A stretch of 64,000 nt of DNA from Sweltsa coloradensis. Lineage: Eukaryota; Arthropoda; Insecta; Plecoptera; Chloroperlidae. Numbering within the stretch: position 1 is the stretch's first letter; every line of letters starts with the position of its first letter. Positions 11,715 to 23,662 of the stretch are shown piece by piece. Where the stretch lies: assembly GCA_024449915.1 (NCBI GenBank), contig JAMZAV010000067.1, positions 248,001-312,000 of the forward strand, written 5' to 3'. The position numbers and the translations under genes were made by a program. Below the pieces are notes generated by a model that was not told the DNA's origin, searched no databases, and was given only the letters and a program-made list of their open reading frames with translations.

Positions 11715-12785
11715 TGAGTAATGAGTATCTGAGAATGTTCAATCTCCATGGCCTGATTTCGTGTTCGACCTAATTAATAATATCTCCAAATGATGACAAA
11801 ACTCTAAATTGAAGGCCAGTCCCCGTAATCAAGATTTGTTGTTGAAGATTGAATTGCCAATGCCAATCTTATATCTTTGTTCCGAATCTTAGAAAATAAG
11901 ATAAAGTATGCCAATAATAAAAATCACTTACGTTTTGAGGAAAGTAAGGTTATTTCATCAAATTGGATTTTTCATTGAATATACTTATAAATAAAAATCA
12001 TTTTTAAAACCCTTATTTGTATACAAGACAAGACACAAGACGAGTGTTTTCTAACAATAGGCCCCACGCAAAGTTCATTTTTTAAAAGACTTTTGAAATA
12101 ATTATTTCTGTAGCAAATTATCTGAAAGACATAAAAAGTAAATATTGATAGGGACGGTTCACTTAAATTGATATTGAAGAATGTTGATTTTGTGGTTTAT
12201 ATTAATGTAAACTTATCACATTTAGCAGCCTATAGTCTAGTTGGTCGAATCTAGTCTAGTCTTGTAATGCCTACAACAGGTAAGTCGAGTTTTCAAATCT
12301 GTTACATTAGTCCATTTAACTACCATGTTTTAGTTTTATATTTAACTCCATAATGATAGACTAAATTCAACTTTACTCGTCAGGACTGGATGAAACTAAA
12401 TGAATCTGTGTGCAAGATAGCGCACCGGGCTATGCTCATCGATCTCGTACTACGCTTCGCGTGGATAGCGGATGTAATCTAGTAACCTTGGGTTTCTAGT
12501 TCTAGACCCAAAGGTCTAGTTACCTTGAAGCCGACTAGGCCTAAAGCTATGGACGGAATAATAGGCCCTCATGGGCGTACCTATTGTTATCTCATATGAG
12601 GCAGCCATGTTGGAGATGCTTACATCGGCCATGTTGGAGGTGCTAACTTACATTTACTGCAAACATGCCTATGTGCGTTGCGTTAAAGTGCACAAAACGA
12701 CTTCTCAATGCGCAAAATCTTTCTACAAATTAGTAATCGTGTTGTTTATGTAGTTAAACAGTAACAAAACCTTCTAAATTAGTTC
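11015..12785. other. AT-rich DNA without a recognised gene
   Basis: The stretch holds a (CGTG)n tract at 11676-11716. A segment near 12345-12425 (CAGGACTGGATGAAACTAAA) recurs at 23115-23185, so it is a dispersed repeat. Short frames such as 12571-12753 have no protein character. Confidence 0.45.
11676..11716. repeat. (CGTG)n microsatellite
   Basis: About ten GTGC/CGTG units, with alternating purine and pyrimidine bases. Confidence 0.9.
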
Positions 12786-13327
12786 GACCTGGTCTTCATG
12801 GTCCATTCCTGTATAAACCGCATTCAAAACCTGATCAACACAATCAGTAAAGATACACATATTGACATTTAAAACACCCCCATCCACAACTTCAAAACAA
12901 TGATAAACCTTGCACTATCCAAAACATCTAAGTAATCACCTAAGTTAACACAGATACATCAACTCACACATACACATTCACACACACACTCTCCGAGCCC
13001 AAACGACATATATATCAGACCTATATCAGCAATCAGAACACCTCTCACCATACCACCTCGTCATCTCAACCGAAAGCGGCCCCCGATGTTCCAAGGAGGT
13101 CTTCCACCGCCCGCCAAGAAGAGACGGGAATAACAAAACCGTTCCTACTGTAAACTTATTTTTGCCCCCACCCACATCATACTGTACAATAATTATCTGG
13201 CGGATGATCCGCTATTCCCCAAATTAACCCCCCCCCCCCTTCCCAATCATACAGTCTGGAAAAATCCACGACTCCGCGTTCTCATCATCAGGCACCCCCA
13301 TCAAACCGTAATTTATGGCCACCAGAG

Positions 13328-14800
13328 GCCGGTGTAGCAGGGACCAGATACCCCCGGGATGGGATACCCCCCGGTATACCAGCTCTAGGGATGGGATACC
13401 CCCCCGGTATCCTAGCCCTAGGGCTGGAGTACCCTAAGCAGGGCTAGGATACCCCCCACGATATAACGTGTTATTAGATGAAAGGGGGTACTTGGTCCCT
13501 AGGGCTAGGATACCCCCACGATATAACGTATATAAAGACCAAAGGGGGTACTTGGTCCCTAGGGATGGGATACCCCCCACGATATAACGTGTATTAAGAC
13601 AAAAGGGGGTACTTGATCCCTAGGACTAAAATACCCCCCACGATATAACGTGTATTAAGACAAAAGGGGGTACTTGGTCCCTAGGGCAGCAAAGCAAAAG
13701 CAGTTTATCACCATAACCTCAATGTCCATGTGAAATATGAACGTTGTAGCTCCAGCCGTTTCGTCAGAATCGGCTTAAATGTCACGAAAATATCGCACTA
13801 AAAATCGAAAGAAATTGTTAAAGTACGATATTTATGAGAAATATTTCATCGATTGTACCCAAAAACGTAGGAAGTCTAAGTTCTATGATTTCAAAGGTCC
13901 CCTCCAATTTTCATCAAGATCGGATATTCCGTTTGCCCGGTAGAGAGAGAACAAACAGACAGAAAACCAAACAAAAAAACACCCGAGCTAAATTTTTGGG
14001 GGGTCGGTGAAATTGAGTCTTCCCTTCGCTCATTCTACAATTAAAAAAAAACAACAATGACATTTCAGTAAAAAAAAAAAATCACTTAATTAGACGAGGA
14101 CGAAACATAAAATAATAACAAAATGATACTAATGTCATTTGGATAGAATTTTTGTGCTAGGGGATACAAGTACATTAAATACCTGTAAAAGATATATATT
14201 AAAGCCTTTATTTCTATGCCTTTCAACCCTAGGGCCCACGTAAACCATTTCGTCGTTTAACACGTTATATCGTGTGGGGTATTCCATCCCTAGGGACCAA
14301 GTACCCCCTTTTGTCTTTATACACGTTATATCGTGGGGGGTATCCTAGCCCTAGGGACCAAGTACCCCCTTTTGTCTTAATACACGTTATGTCGTGGGGG
14401 GTATCCTAGCCCTAGGGACCAAGTACCCCCTTTTGTCTTAATACACGTTATGTGGTGGGGGGTATCCTAGCCCTAGGGACCAAGTACCCCCTTTTGTCTT
14501 AATACACGTTATATCGTGGGGGGTATCCTAGCCCTAGGGACCAAGTACCCCCTTTTGTCTTAATACACGTTATATCGTGGGGGGTATCCTAGCCCTAGGG
14601 ACCAAGTACCCCCTTTTTTCTTAATACACGTTATATCGTGGGGGGTATTCCATCCCTGCGTAGGGTACTCTAGCCCTAGGGCTAGGATACCGGGGGGGTA
14701 TCCCATCCCTAGAGTTGGTATACCGGGGGTATTCCATCCCTAGAGCTGGGATACCGGGGGGTATCCCATCCCGGGGGTATCTGGTCCCTGCTACACCGGC
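13328..14800. mobile_element. Foldback-like palindrome with tandem-repeat arms
   Basis: The two ends are inverse copies (GCCGGTGTAGCAGGGACC at the left, its complement at the right). Each arm continues inward through GATACCCCCCGGTAT-type sequence into tandem units of 60-61 bp containing CCCTAGGG, CACGATATAACG and AAAGGGGGTACTTGGT. There are about four units in the left arm (13437-13690) and six to seven in inverse orientation in the right arm (14228-14650). Long inverted repeats made of internal tandem repeats are the hallmark of foldback transposons such as Drosophila FB and Galileo. The central part (13695-14045) is Helentron-like DNA, not a transposase. The family name is inference. Confidence 0.75.
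13695..14045 (-). repeat. Helentron-like fragment in the palindrome core
   Basis: CACCATAACCTCAATGTCCA, TCAGAATCGGCTTAAATG and GCCCGGTAGAGAG-GAACAAACAGAC match the interiors of the elements at 32793-33515 and 53142-53911. The fragment ends near TTCGCTCATTCTAC at about 14036, a degraded form of the terminal CTTCGCTCATCCAA. Confidence 0.6.
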
Positions 14801-15000
14801 ATTTACATTGCCACTCACGGACAAAGCGTTCCGATGAGAAGAAGATAGATACACACTCACATATGATACGCGAGGCCTGGTACAAGTCTAGTTTTAGTCT
14901 AGTTTAAGTTTTATTTTTGTTGTATTACTTTATATATTATATTGCACTTGTGGGACCTGAGTCCCGTTGTCAATAAATACTAAATTCAAATTCAATTAAA

Positions 15001-15135
15001 CATCACCACGCGAAGCGTTGGGAAGCGTTGGGGCCTACAGAGTTGGCTTGGTCGCTTTGATTTAAAGTCCTCCACTGAAAATCAGTTATATAACTGAGTG
15101 GATAGACTCTAAATACAATTTATTTATGTATTTAT
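15001..15135 (+). repeat. SINE 3' fragment (tRNA-Gly family)
   Basis: GGGGCCTACAGAGTTGGCTT, TGGTCGCTTTGATTTA and GAGTGGATAGACTCTAAATA match the 3' half of the SINE at 25783-26165, followed by an ATTT-rich tail. Confidence 0.65.
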
Positions 15136-15860
15136 TTATTTAAGCTACGCGGGCACAGGTATGTTCGTTTTACCACAGTTAAAATTGCTCAGACAATCTG
15201 TGTCGCAAATGTAAAACACGAAAGAAGAAGACATAATTATTTCTTAGCACTTTTCCATAAATTGACTATAGATTTTTTCGGGAGGGATTCAGATTCTTCA
15301 AAATTGTCAAAACACATAGATAAGGCGACATTTTTGTTAACTGTTTCATGGTCGTGGTAAATATCGCAAATCTGATATGATAGGGCAGTACACGTCTCTT
15401 ATAAGAAAATTACACTAAATTTTATTCATATAAAAATGTGTTTGGCTAAAACGCGCCAAGCATCTTATCCGTCTTACTCCACCTTAATGAATTAAAACAT
15501 AAAATAAATTGACAAATTTAAATTATTTCATTGAAATAACGGCCGTAAAGTAACTCATTCAGATCATGAAGATAATTTTTATATTGTCAAATTGGAGTCC
15601 AAAAGATCTTTACAAATAATAAAACTTGATACGGGATAAAAGCCCCTTGGAATTGAAAGTTTGAACTAATTATCTAAATCAATCAAAGCGAATTTTATTT
15701 ACCTCCGTAACAATAAGTTGCTAAATAAAATACTTAAACCTTTATTTGCACAATATTTCTGGAGCAAGCCAGTAGCTGATAAGGTAACATTGCCGAAATC
15801 CTTGAAAGATTAGGAAGCAAAGATAGCTGAGGTAATGTCAAATTAGATGTTTTTAAAATC
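15136..15860. other. Upstream flank of CBM14 gene, duplicated
   Basis: No gene is seen. From about 15530 the sequence is similar to 25270-25630 upstream of the paralogous pseudogene (for example GGCCGTAAAGTAACT against GGCCGCAAAGTAACT). The promoter region is therefore part of the duplicated unit. Confidence 0.55.
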
Positions 15861-15872
15861 TTAATAAGCCAA

Positions 15873-15880
15873 TATAAAAG
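15873..15880 (+). promoter_or_regulatory. TATA box of CBM14 gene
   Basis: TATAAAAG stands 59 bp upstream of the translation start, within a region conserved with the paralogue at 25.6 kb. In that pseudogene the equivalent site has become AATAAAAAG. Confidence 0.6.
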
Positions 15881-15938
15881 AGTCCGGCTTTAGTTAATCG
15901 TAGCTTGCTGGAGGTGAAGAACTTACGTTGTGGTCGAC

Positions 15939-18900
15939 ATGGTAACTCGCTTTGTGTCTGCTTTGTTGCTAGTGGCTGTGGTAAGGAACATTTTTCATTT
16001 TTGATATTGAATAAGTTTTATCTTTATTCATTTCAAATTCAATGCGGTATATTTTTATAATGGTTGTTGATGTGTTTCGATGTGAGTAATGTAAAAATTA
16101 AAATATTTGTTAGCACATATGTTTAATTTAAACCTACTTAAATTGATATTTAAATTATTTTTTGGTGATATCTTACTCAATGCTGTGTTAAAGAGGAAGC
16201 CGTAATTTGATGTTCGGTGCGTTCCTTGCCCTGCAACCATAAATCAAAACATCTGAATACAACTTGGCATACTTGATAATACTGTATTCTCCTATCATAT
16301 TTTCAATATTTATCATAGATCAGTTAGAAAACGCGTAGTTATTAAGGTCTTTTTGACCATTTTGACAGATTCTTAAGTCTAAAAAATTGAATTGAATTTA
16401 TATATTAAATTGATATAATGAATGATAGATGACTTCATACTTACATTTCAAAGTTATATAAAATCACAAAAAGATGCGACAAAAATTGTCTGAGAAATTT
16501 AAAAGCGCGCCTCCCCTTAGGGGCTAATCTCGTTGTGATATTCCTTGTGATTATTGTGTATGAATATTCATTGAATATTGATAAATAAATGAATACAATC
16601 ATACTTCATTAAGAGGATACTTCTCGATGCACTTTCGACTTAGCCAGGCCATATTATTTACTTACAAAAAAATTAAAATTATCTGACTGACAAGCGATTT
16701 ACGATATTTCACTATTCTTTACAAGAGGCTCGAATTAACCTCAGATAATTTATGCAACCATTTAATTATAGGTAAATTTATGCACAATTTTATGTACTAA
16801 AATATGTTCCAAAGGGAAGTATAATGTATTTAAATATCTTATTGTAAAAATCTACATTATATTGAATTCAAAGGTACTGAAAATTGAACATTATAGGAGC
16901 ATTAAACTAGCTTCCCTTGAACATTATAGGAGCATCCGAGTTAACTTGAGGCTTCTAGCTCTGTATTCGTTTGGTACTTAGACCTTTTTGTGACCGGTAA
17001 TTTGTGCTCAATTCTGTCCTGAAAATGTTTTTTAGACCAGAACCTAAAGTCGTTTACAAATAAAAGTAAAGGACAACTCAAAGTAAGGGAAAACGATTTT
17101 CCGAAATAACGTTTCAGTATTTTTTTTGTACGTTACAAAACTCGTATTAATTTAGTACCGTCTGACAGTAAAATCGTGCAATAAAGTTATTTTAGAAAAT
17201 CGTTTTACCTTGTAAGAAGGTGTAAGGCTTGATGGGTAAAAGCATGAAAAACATCTTATCTAGAAATTAAGTTTACCATCTAGCTCACTGTTTTTGCTAT
17301 TATTAAGAACCTCATTTCAATCATCTTAATTTTACTTGAAAAATATCGGTTAGAGGGCGATAGCGGAGGGACCGAACAGAAATTATTAAAGTTTTTAGTT
17401 TTGAATGATACTCTATTATCTGAATTTTTGATATGTAATAATCTATAACCATAACAACATATAACAAAAGAAAAATCTTAATTTTATTTATTGTTTAACT
17501 GTTGTGACTGTTTCATTGTTGTGTAACAATACATTAGGCGGGACTACGCTGCTCACCTATTAGACATCCGATTTCATTTTTTTTTTCAAATAAAGAAGAA
17601 ATGTTAATGTAGGTCTCATGGTTTGATTAATTTTATATCACTCACTATCTTGCAAAAACAATTTTTTTCAATAGATAAATATATAATTTAAAAACAATTA
17701 TATTAAAGTTTGTGATTTTTTTGGTTAATTTCTATCAAAGATAAATGAGTTGTAAAAAAAAATCACTCTAACCCTTTTTACATAAACTTAAGTGTTCTTT
17801 AATCTTCATTTATACATCAATGAAACAATCACAACAATTAAACGAAAAATAAAAAAATAGTTTTTCTTTTGTTATAGTATGTTGTTATGGTTATAGATTA
17901 CCACATACCGAAAATGCATACCATTTCATTAAAAACTAAAACGTTGATAATTTTAGTTTAGTCCCTCCTTAATTAAGGTACCTGCTTGGTGGGTCAGATG
18001 ACAGTGGGAGATCCGGGCTCAAATAACGATCGGGTAGACTTTTAGTTTATGTATTGCATTAATTATTTTATTACATGGAATTAGTTTTAAAAAAACTTAC
18101 AAAATTTAGATCTTACCATGTTTCTATTTTTTTTGTAAGGCGAAATACGTTGTCGGATAATATTGAGTTATTTTCGGACTTAAGATAAATAAAATATTAT
18201 TTAAGATTACTAATATCATCAAAGTTGTAGTGAATGATTAACGGCATCTCGTTAAAAATTAAACTTACTTACAATAAAGAACTTATGGAACAAATTATTT
18301 TTACATAAACTACTTTTAAATATATTTTATTTTATTTGTAGTTAGGTACTAATAATATTCGACTTAGTGACTAATTGTTATATTAATGATAATAATAAAT
18401 GTTTTCGATAATTACTGCATGGCGTATATAAAGTTATATAAAAAATGGAAAATTTTAAAACAAGACCTACAGAGATTTCTCAATTAGATACGGTTTAACA
18501 TGCTCTCTTATGCAAATGCAACATTGTGACTAATGCCATTTTGGCTACTATATAGGAGAAAGCACGCGACTGTACTTTTTGGGAACTATCTGTACATATA
18601 AGGATAATGAATAGGCTATTTTCAAAGTGCAAAACATCAACTTTCTTAGGCAATTTTTATACATGTCAAAACCAAACATTCCCAGGATAAAAATGATTCT
18701 CCACAAAAAATTGTTTATCCCGTTTGTTATTCAAGTGGGTCTTGTCCTTTTGTTCGTGTTTTACTGTGTTTAACTGTATTTTACTGTGTTTTACTTTGTT
18801 TTTCTGTATTTTCCTATGTTTTATTGTGTTTTACTGTATTTTACCGTGTTTTACTGTGTTTTACTGTGTTTTGTCTGTTTTTCTGTATTTTTATTACTGT

Positions 18901-19774
18901 AATTTACTGTATTTTGCTGTATTTTGCTGTAAAATAATACTCACCTTTCTCCCAGGCTGGAGGATCTCAAGCAGATGGTGTCCCGGAGGATCTGTCCTTC
19001 ATCCAGGCCTTGATTGAGCCCTATGCAACATGCGTGGTTGGTGAACTCTCGTGCTCTTCAGATTGTGAGAGAGTTCAGGTGTGTCTGGGAAATGGAATTC
19101 ATGTCGATGTAGAGGAGTGTCCTCCAAGTACTCTATGCGACCGTAGTAATATGACATGCAACGCAAATATTATAGAATGCAATCCATTCTCGTGTGCGGT
19201 AAGTGGCGGTCGGTTCCCTAATCCGTTTGACTGTCACTCGTATTTTGAGTGCGCAGATCCAATAATCCCAGAAACGCCAGGTGAAAAATTTGATTGCAAT
19301 CCCATTTACAATGGGTTCGACCCATTGTCGGGTCTGTGTCTCTTCCCGTTGAATCACAGGGTGTGCGAAGAGGGTCCAGTCCCCAAATGTACAACATCAG
19401 GGCAGTATGGTGCTCTTATTGAGAACCCCAACATGTACTATGTTTGTGTGACTGTTAACGGAGCTATGCAGACGTTTGTGGCGAGATGCGACGGTCAAGA
19501 CCAGGTCTTCGTGAATGGACAATGTGTCGAGGGGACTAACGTATCGACCACAACTTCCGGTTCAGTTACAAGTACAACAACTTTCGAAACTACCACCAAT
19601 GGCAGATGCGATTACCCAGGAGAAACACGTCCAGACCCCGACGACTTATGTCGCGGGTATTACCTGTGCACCCCGGACGGGGTTCTAGTTCACTTCCGGT
19701 GTCGGGAAGGTTACCATTACGATAAAGAAAGGAAGACGTGTGTCATTGGTGGGTGCAAAGATAATAATTATTAA
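15939..19774 (+). CDS. Secreted chitin-binding protein with four CBM14 domains, intact
   Basis: Two exons: 15939-15980 (MVTRFVSALLLVAV, signal peptide, donor gtaagg) and 18956-19774 (acceptor after TTTCTCCCAG), joined in phase 0 to give 286 aa. After the signal peptide come four cysteine-rich CBM14/peritrophin-A-like units at about residues 40-89, 94-151, 159-204 and 232-281. The third is followed by a Thr/Ser-rich linker (208-231), a likely O-glycosylation site. Typical aromatic-cysteine signatures are FDCHSYFEC, MYYVC and GYYLC. The family binds chitin outside the cell in peritrophic matrix or cuticle; which of these applies cannot be told here. A TATA box lies upstream and no frame is broken. 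The paralogues at 25638-28546 and 61553-62374 share flanks and intron. Confidence 0.85.
15981..18955 (+). other. Intron of the CBM14 gene
   Basis: This 3-kb AT-rich intron is partly homologous to the intron of the paralogue at 25680-27668 (for example CTCTGTATTCGTTTGGTACT in both) and to 63300-64000 in reverse. It holds a tRNA-like relic near 17985-18055 (GGTGGGTCAGATGACAGTGG) that is matched in reverse at 63893-63960. It ends in a T-rich minisatellite. Confidence 0.6.
18740..18935 (+). repeat. Degenerate 10-11-bp T-rich minisatellite before the splice acceptor
   Basis: About eighteen copies of a unit near TTTTACTGTRT fill the last 200 bp of the intron, up to about 20 bp before the acceptor. 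The array is absent from the corresponding place in the paralogue at 27.6 kb. Confidence 0.75.
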
Positions 19775-20470
19775 TTTGCCAGGATTTAAATTCTGAGCCT
19801 TTATTTATACTAATATTTATTATACACCATGAGGGTGTAATTTTGCATTTTTCTGAAATCGATGACATTTAGTTTGAATTTACATATTATATTGAATTGA
19901 AGATTTCCCTCAAAAGGGTGAAAATTCTATTGTTAAAGCCAGTTACTATATTCTAAATCGTTCAAACTCTCAAGTTTATGTAATTAATTTTACTTTACAA
20001 TATAAACATTAAAATGATTGGTTTTAACTTTCAAGGTCGTTTTTTATGCGATTCGAATTATTGATAGAAACTTCTATAATGTAATAATTAAATAGTATAG
20101 CAATGCAGATAAGTGTATTCTAACATTAATAAAATCGTGAAAACGAATATAAAATTTTCTTTTGTATGTTCAATATGTAAGTAAAATAAAATGCATGGTA
20201 CTAAATGATGATGTAATGTCTGCTTATGTGTTGTTTAAATAACTCCTGCATAGTAGTATTTAACTTAATTTAATAAATTATAGTGTTGAGTTTAAATTTA
20301 GCTAGTAAATACGTCCGATAAAATATGTAAGTATTTATTATAACCAACTGCTAACTAATTGAGTCGTCAGAACTGCTAGTGTTACAGCTTACTAATGAAC
20401 GCCTCAGTCATGATTGCTAAAATCCAGTTGTAATAAGAGTCTCTCCGGGAAAACAAGATAAATTATTCAT
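19775..20470 (+). other. 3' untranslated/flanking region, duplicated
   Basis: This is the 3' flank of the CBM14 gene. GTTAAAGCCAGTTACTAT and CGCCTCAGTCATGATTGC have reverse-complement matches at 59.87-61.14 kb, and the first also recurs at 28.75 kb after the pseudogene. AATAAA occurs near 20127 as a possible poly(A) signal. Confidence 0.6.
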
Positions 20471-22112
20471 ATTAAATTTAAAAAAAATCTAGGGTAGAAA
20501 AATGTTCTGATGTTGCATTGATCTATTTATGATTAATGAATAAGACCTATTAATGGCAATAATTGATTGCCAAACTTTTTACTAGTTAGTGTACATTGAG
20601 TACAAATTGAAAAGCCGTAGCTTGGCCATTTTGAAGATACAGTTTAAAATTTGTTAACTTAATTCTGTAAACTCTAAAATCTGTGAGCTAGGATATGTTT
20701 TGTATTTTAAAAAAAAATGCATTCAGTATGAGTAATCCTCCAAACTATATAATAAATTTCATATATTTGTTTATCAGCATACAGGGCAAATCCCCACAAG
20801 TGCTATATAATAAAAATATAATAGAATCGCACACATATAAAAGATAACATATAATACATAAAGTGACAAATGCATAAGAAAAACATAGACACTAAAAAAG
20901 TGTTAGTCGCACCGCAAGTAACAAATAAGACGTAACAAGATTATAAAAAGTGATCAATGAACAAGAAACTGGATCGCATGATGGTACTTCATGTACATGA
21001 AACCAGTTTTGTATTCTATTAAAACAAGAAATCTTGTACATATTATTTATCTGACACTTGGGCACACATTCCCTTCAAATGTACTTAGTGTTCTCCTTCA
21101 AGCACTTGGGTGTGTCTGGTTCTAACCCATGAACTCTTGATTTGTGTCTATAGTCTGGCTTTGGCCTAGCATTGAAGGTTTCCATAGAAACGATAAGAAA
21201 ACAAACAACCCACGGAAAGTAACAGTTATCCTAGAACAATAAACAAACAGATTCTGAAAGATAAAAGTTTCTTGGTATTAAAACAAAACACGAGGAATAC
21301 ATCTACAATTTCCCTCCATATCCTTTATTTATTAATAAAATGTTTCAATATACACTGCTTGTTGAGTATATCAACAGTATTACCCATCACTTATGACTGC
21401 ACTATATCTTGACGATGAGTGTTACTTAAATTATCTAAGTGTATAACAAACTATGAAAATAAAGTTATATGAAATACGATGTCGTAATTAATGCATGCTG
21501 CACCTTAGAAAGAATCATTGTAGCTACTGTTTGTGTTGGATCTTTATCTCACTGATTTGAATTCAGTTTATGTAATTTAAGCACATAACCTTTTCCTTTA
21601 TTTTGCAAGACATAAGTCTATGTATACCAAACATCATAATAGGGTAAGTTATATTTAAAAATTATAATGATTCGACATCAGTTCGCAAACCGTATTCTGG
21701 GAAGGGATGTGCAACTATATGCAGCCATTTGAGAAATGACATGGCGAATAACTAGATTAATCATTATTTCTTATACTTACAAAAGACGACTTTGTATGTC
21801 ATTATTTACTACAATTCAGAAATTTAAAAAATAATGTTTGAAAGAAGTAAGTAAGTGTTTGCAGAAATATTATTGTTTTAATCCCGGGTGTCTATTAACT
21901 AGCATGTGTGACAATAGGCGATACAACAACACACATCAAATGTAAATTATTACTATTTTATTTGGTATGATGAAAAATCGAAGTAGCAGTTCGTACTTGC
22001 TATTTTCATTTAAGTTGTCATTTCGGTCAACTATTATAGCTGTCAAAGTCGCTGTCACTTTTAGAAATTAACCACCAGGAACACTTTTGGATAACAAGGG
22101 TAGTCAGCCATG
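20471..22112. other. AT-rich intergenic DNA, nothing recognised
   Basis: No gene-like frame, RNA gene or clear repeat boundary was found. Confidence 0.4.
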
Positions 22113-22712
22113 CTAATGATCAGGGTCCAAATTATATTGATGATGCAATGAAGAATGTTTGTTCATTATATTACTACTTGAGCTGGAAATTCTTGTTTGG
22201 GATCTAAAATTAATTGATTCACACTGTTTGGAAATCTCGTTGTAAACCCCTCCTCTCGGGCAAAGATGCAGAACGGGGAACAACCTGTGTTCCTCCCTAT
22301 GACAGATGTACCAGATACTGGGGTTCTCCAAGATGGCGCCGTTCTGTCCGAGGGACGCACAAGATGGCACCGGCCCCTCCAGACAAGGTCGTGACGTCAG
22401 GGGGAGGCTACAAACTTGTCTGCCGGCGTCATAAGCCACGCCCTCCTCACAAGACTCGTGGTAGGCGAGAAATCCGTCAGTCATCCTCTTCATCCAGAAG
22501 AATGTAGGCCTACTAGTACTCGGTATAGGTAGTGACGGTTGCTCGTCCGATTCCACGCAGATGTTGAAACGGGGGGGAGGGGGGTAGTTGTAAGGGTCTG
22601 GGAAGATGCCGACGCTGTTACATTGGAAGCTGACGCAGGGTCTGTATTTGTATGAAGTTGGACACATTTTGCAAAGATAGAACATGTTGTTTTGTGCATT
22701 GGAAAAGATTAT
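22113..22712 (-). CDS. Divergent CBM14-type chitin-binding protein, terminal exon
   Basis: On the minus strand an exon opens after a possible acceptor (TTGTGTTGATAG, exon from 22712) and reads IIFSNAQNNMFYLCKMCPTS, then a CBM14-like unit (SVGIFPDPYN, LTSRPCLEGPVPSC), then GAILENPSIWYICHREEHR and CPRGGVYNEISKQCE. The order and spacing match domains 1-3 of the neighbouring family: CLEGPVPSCASLGQNGAILE against CEEGPVPKCTTSGQSGALIE. It ends in a Ser/Asn/His-rich tail with no Thr linker and no fourth domain. It lies convergent to the gene at 15.9-19.8 kb. The upstream exon with the signal peptide and first half-domain is not certain. It could be a functional diverged paralogue. No stop or frameshift is seen in the exon. 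Confidence 0.6.
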   Translation of the reverse strand: MIFSNAQNNMFYLCKMCPTSYKYRPCVSFQCNSVGIFPDPYNYPPPPRFNICVESDEQPSLPIPSTSRPTFFWMKRMTDGFLAYHESCEEGVAYDAGRQVCSLPLTSRPCLEGPVPSCASLGQNGAILENPSIWYICHREEHRLFPVLHLCPRGGVYNEISKQCESINFRSQTRISSSSSNIMNKHSSLHHQYNLDPDH

Positions 22713-23206
22713 CTATCAACACAAAGATATAAATTTTCTTTACTACAGGCTGTGTACAAGTCTAGAAACAATACTGTGAGACGTCAGGGACTCAAAATAT
22801 AAATTAATCTAGAAATTGCAAGGTTATATATTAATTTTTGGATTATTCCTGGAATTTCCTTATTATTCCGACAAAATGTCTAAAATTCACCAAATGAATT
22901 CTGAGGGATAAAAACAATATTAAGGGCGCTGGTCCCCGGAATCGAATTGTAATGGCACGCACTTGGTTGTATACCCGATACAAATGATATTTCGCTGCTG
23001 ACTTGAGTAGGGGGAAGCAGTTCACGGTTACGTGCGAGAATTTGGCTAGTCCGGTTTGGTTAAATCTGTGGTATTTAAATTAAGTTTATTGTGTTATTTA
23101 TACTTAAGTCCACTAGGATGAACTAAATTAAACTCGGCTAGACAAGACTGGATGAAACTAAACGAATCTAGGTGCAAGATATCGTACTCCAGTACGCAAC
23201 TACTAC

Positions 23207-23392
23207 CTCACGCACCAAGGAGGAAGGAATAATGTAAGGAGGCAGCATGGCGTCATCAAAACCGTACCCATTTAGAACGACAATGGTGGTCGGCGAGAGC
23301 CTCGAACCCAAAGCAAGCTCATCGGTATTATTATAGCTCATTGTCAAAGCAATGAACATTCCAAAACAAACAAAAACGTAGCACATGAACAA
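23207..23392 (-). CDS. Candidate secretory first exon, minus strand
   Basis: An ATG-started frame of 62 codons (MFMCYVFVCFGMFIALTMS, then a polar stretch with NNT) runs to a possible donor GAG/gtagta. The hydrophobic N-terminus would suit a signal peptide, and the position upstream of the minus-strand CBM14 exon would fit its missing first exon. The sequence is unlike the other CBM14 first exons and the donor is weak, so this is a guess. Confidence 0.2.
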
Positions 23393-23662
23393 AAATTACA
23401 TTTCAACTCTTTATTATTCATTCTCATATTAATACAAGAGTTATTATCAATGTATTAAGTATAATACCAGCTGTTTCAGTGCCGCCATTTTAACATGGCG
23501 GCCGTCGATGGTGGTCGCCATATTGGTCAGCACCAACGAGAAGCAGTAAATACTGCGATCAGAATGGATCGGACGTTCAAAACGGCCACGTGTATTTGTA
23601 CAGCCACAGATAGCGCATGCTGTCTCCTTACATTATTCATACCTTCTTGATAGGCACTTAGC

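Larger units (their letters stand above)
12790..14997 (+). mobile_element. Possible LINE 3' end split by a palindromic insertion
   Basis: CA-rich sequence leading to PDVPRRSSTARQEETG-like codons at 13080-13130 and a 3' tail at 14880-14997 (GTCAATAAATACTAAATTC) resembles the end of a non-LTR retroelement. The palindrome at 13328-14800 sits between the two parts. No reverse-transcriptase motif is present, so the assignment rests on tail style only. Confidence 0.3.

Noticed and set aside
13437..13690. CRISPR-like direct repeats
   Set aside because: Units are contiguous 60-bp tandem repeats without spacers, in eukaryotic DNA, mirrored in the other arm.
14621..14860. 79-codon minus-strand protein rich in PRY repeats
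   Set aside because: It is produced by the inverted tandem arms of the palindrome at 13328-14800.
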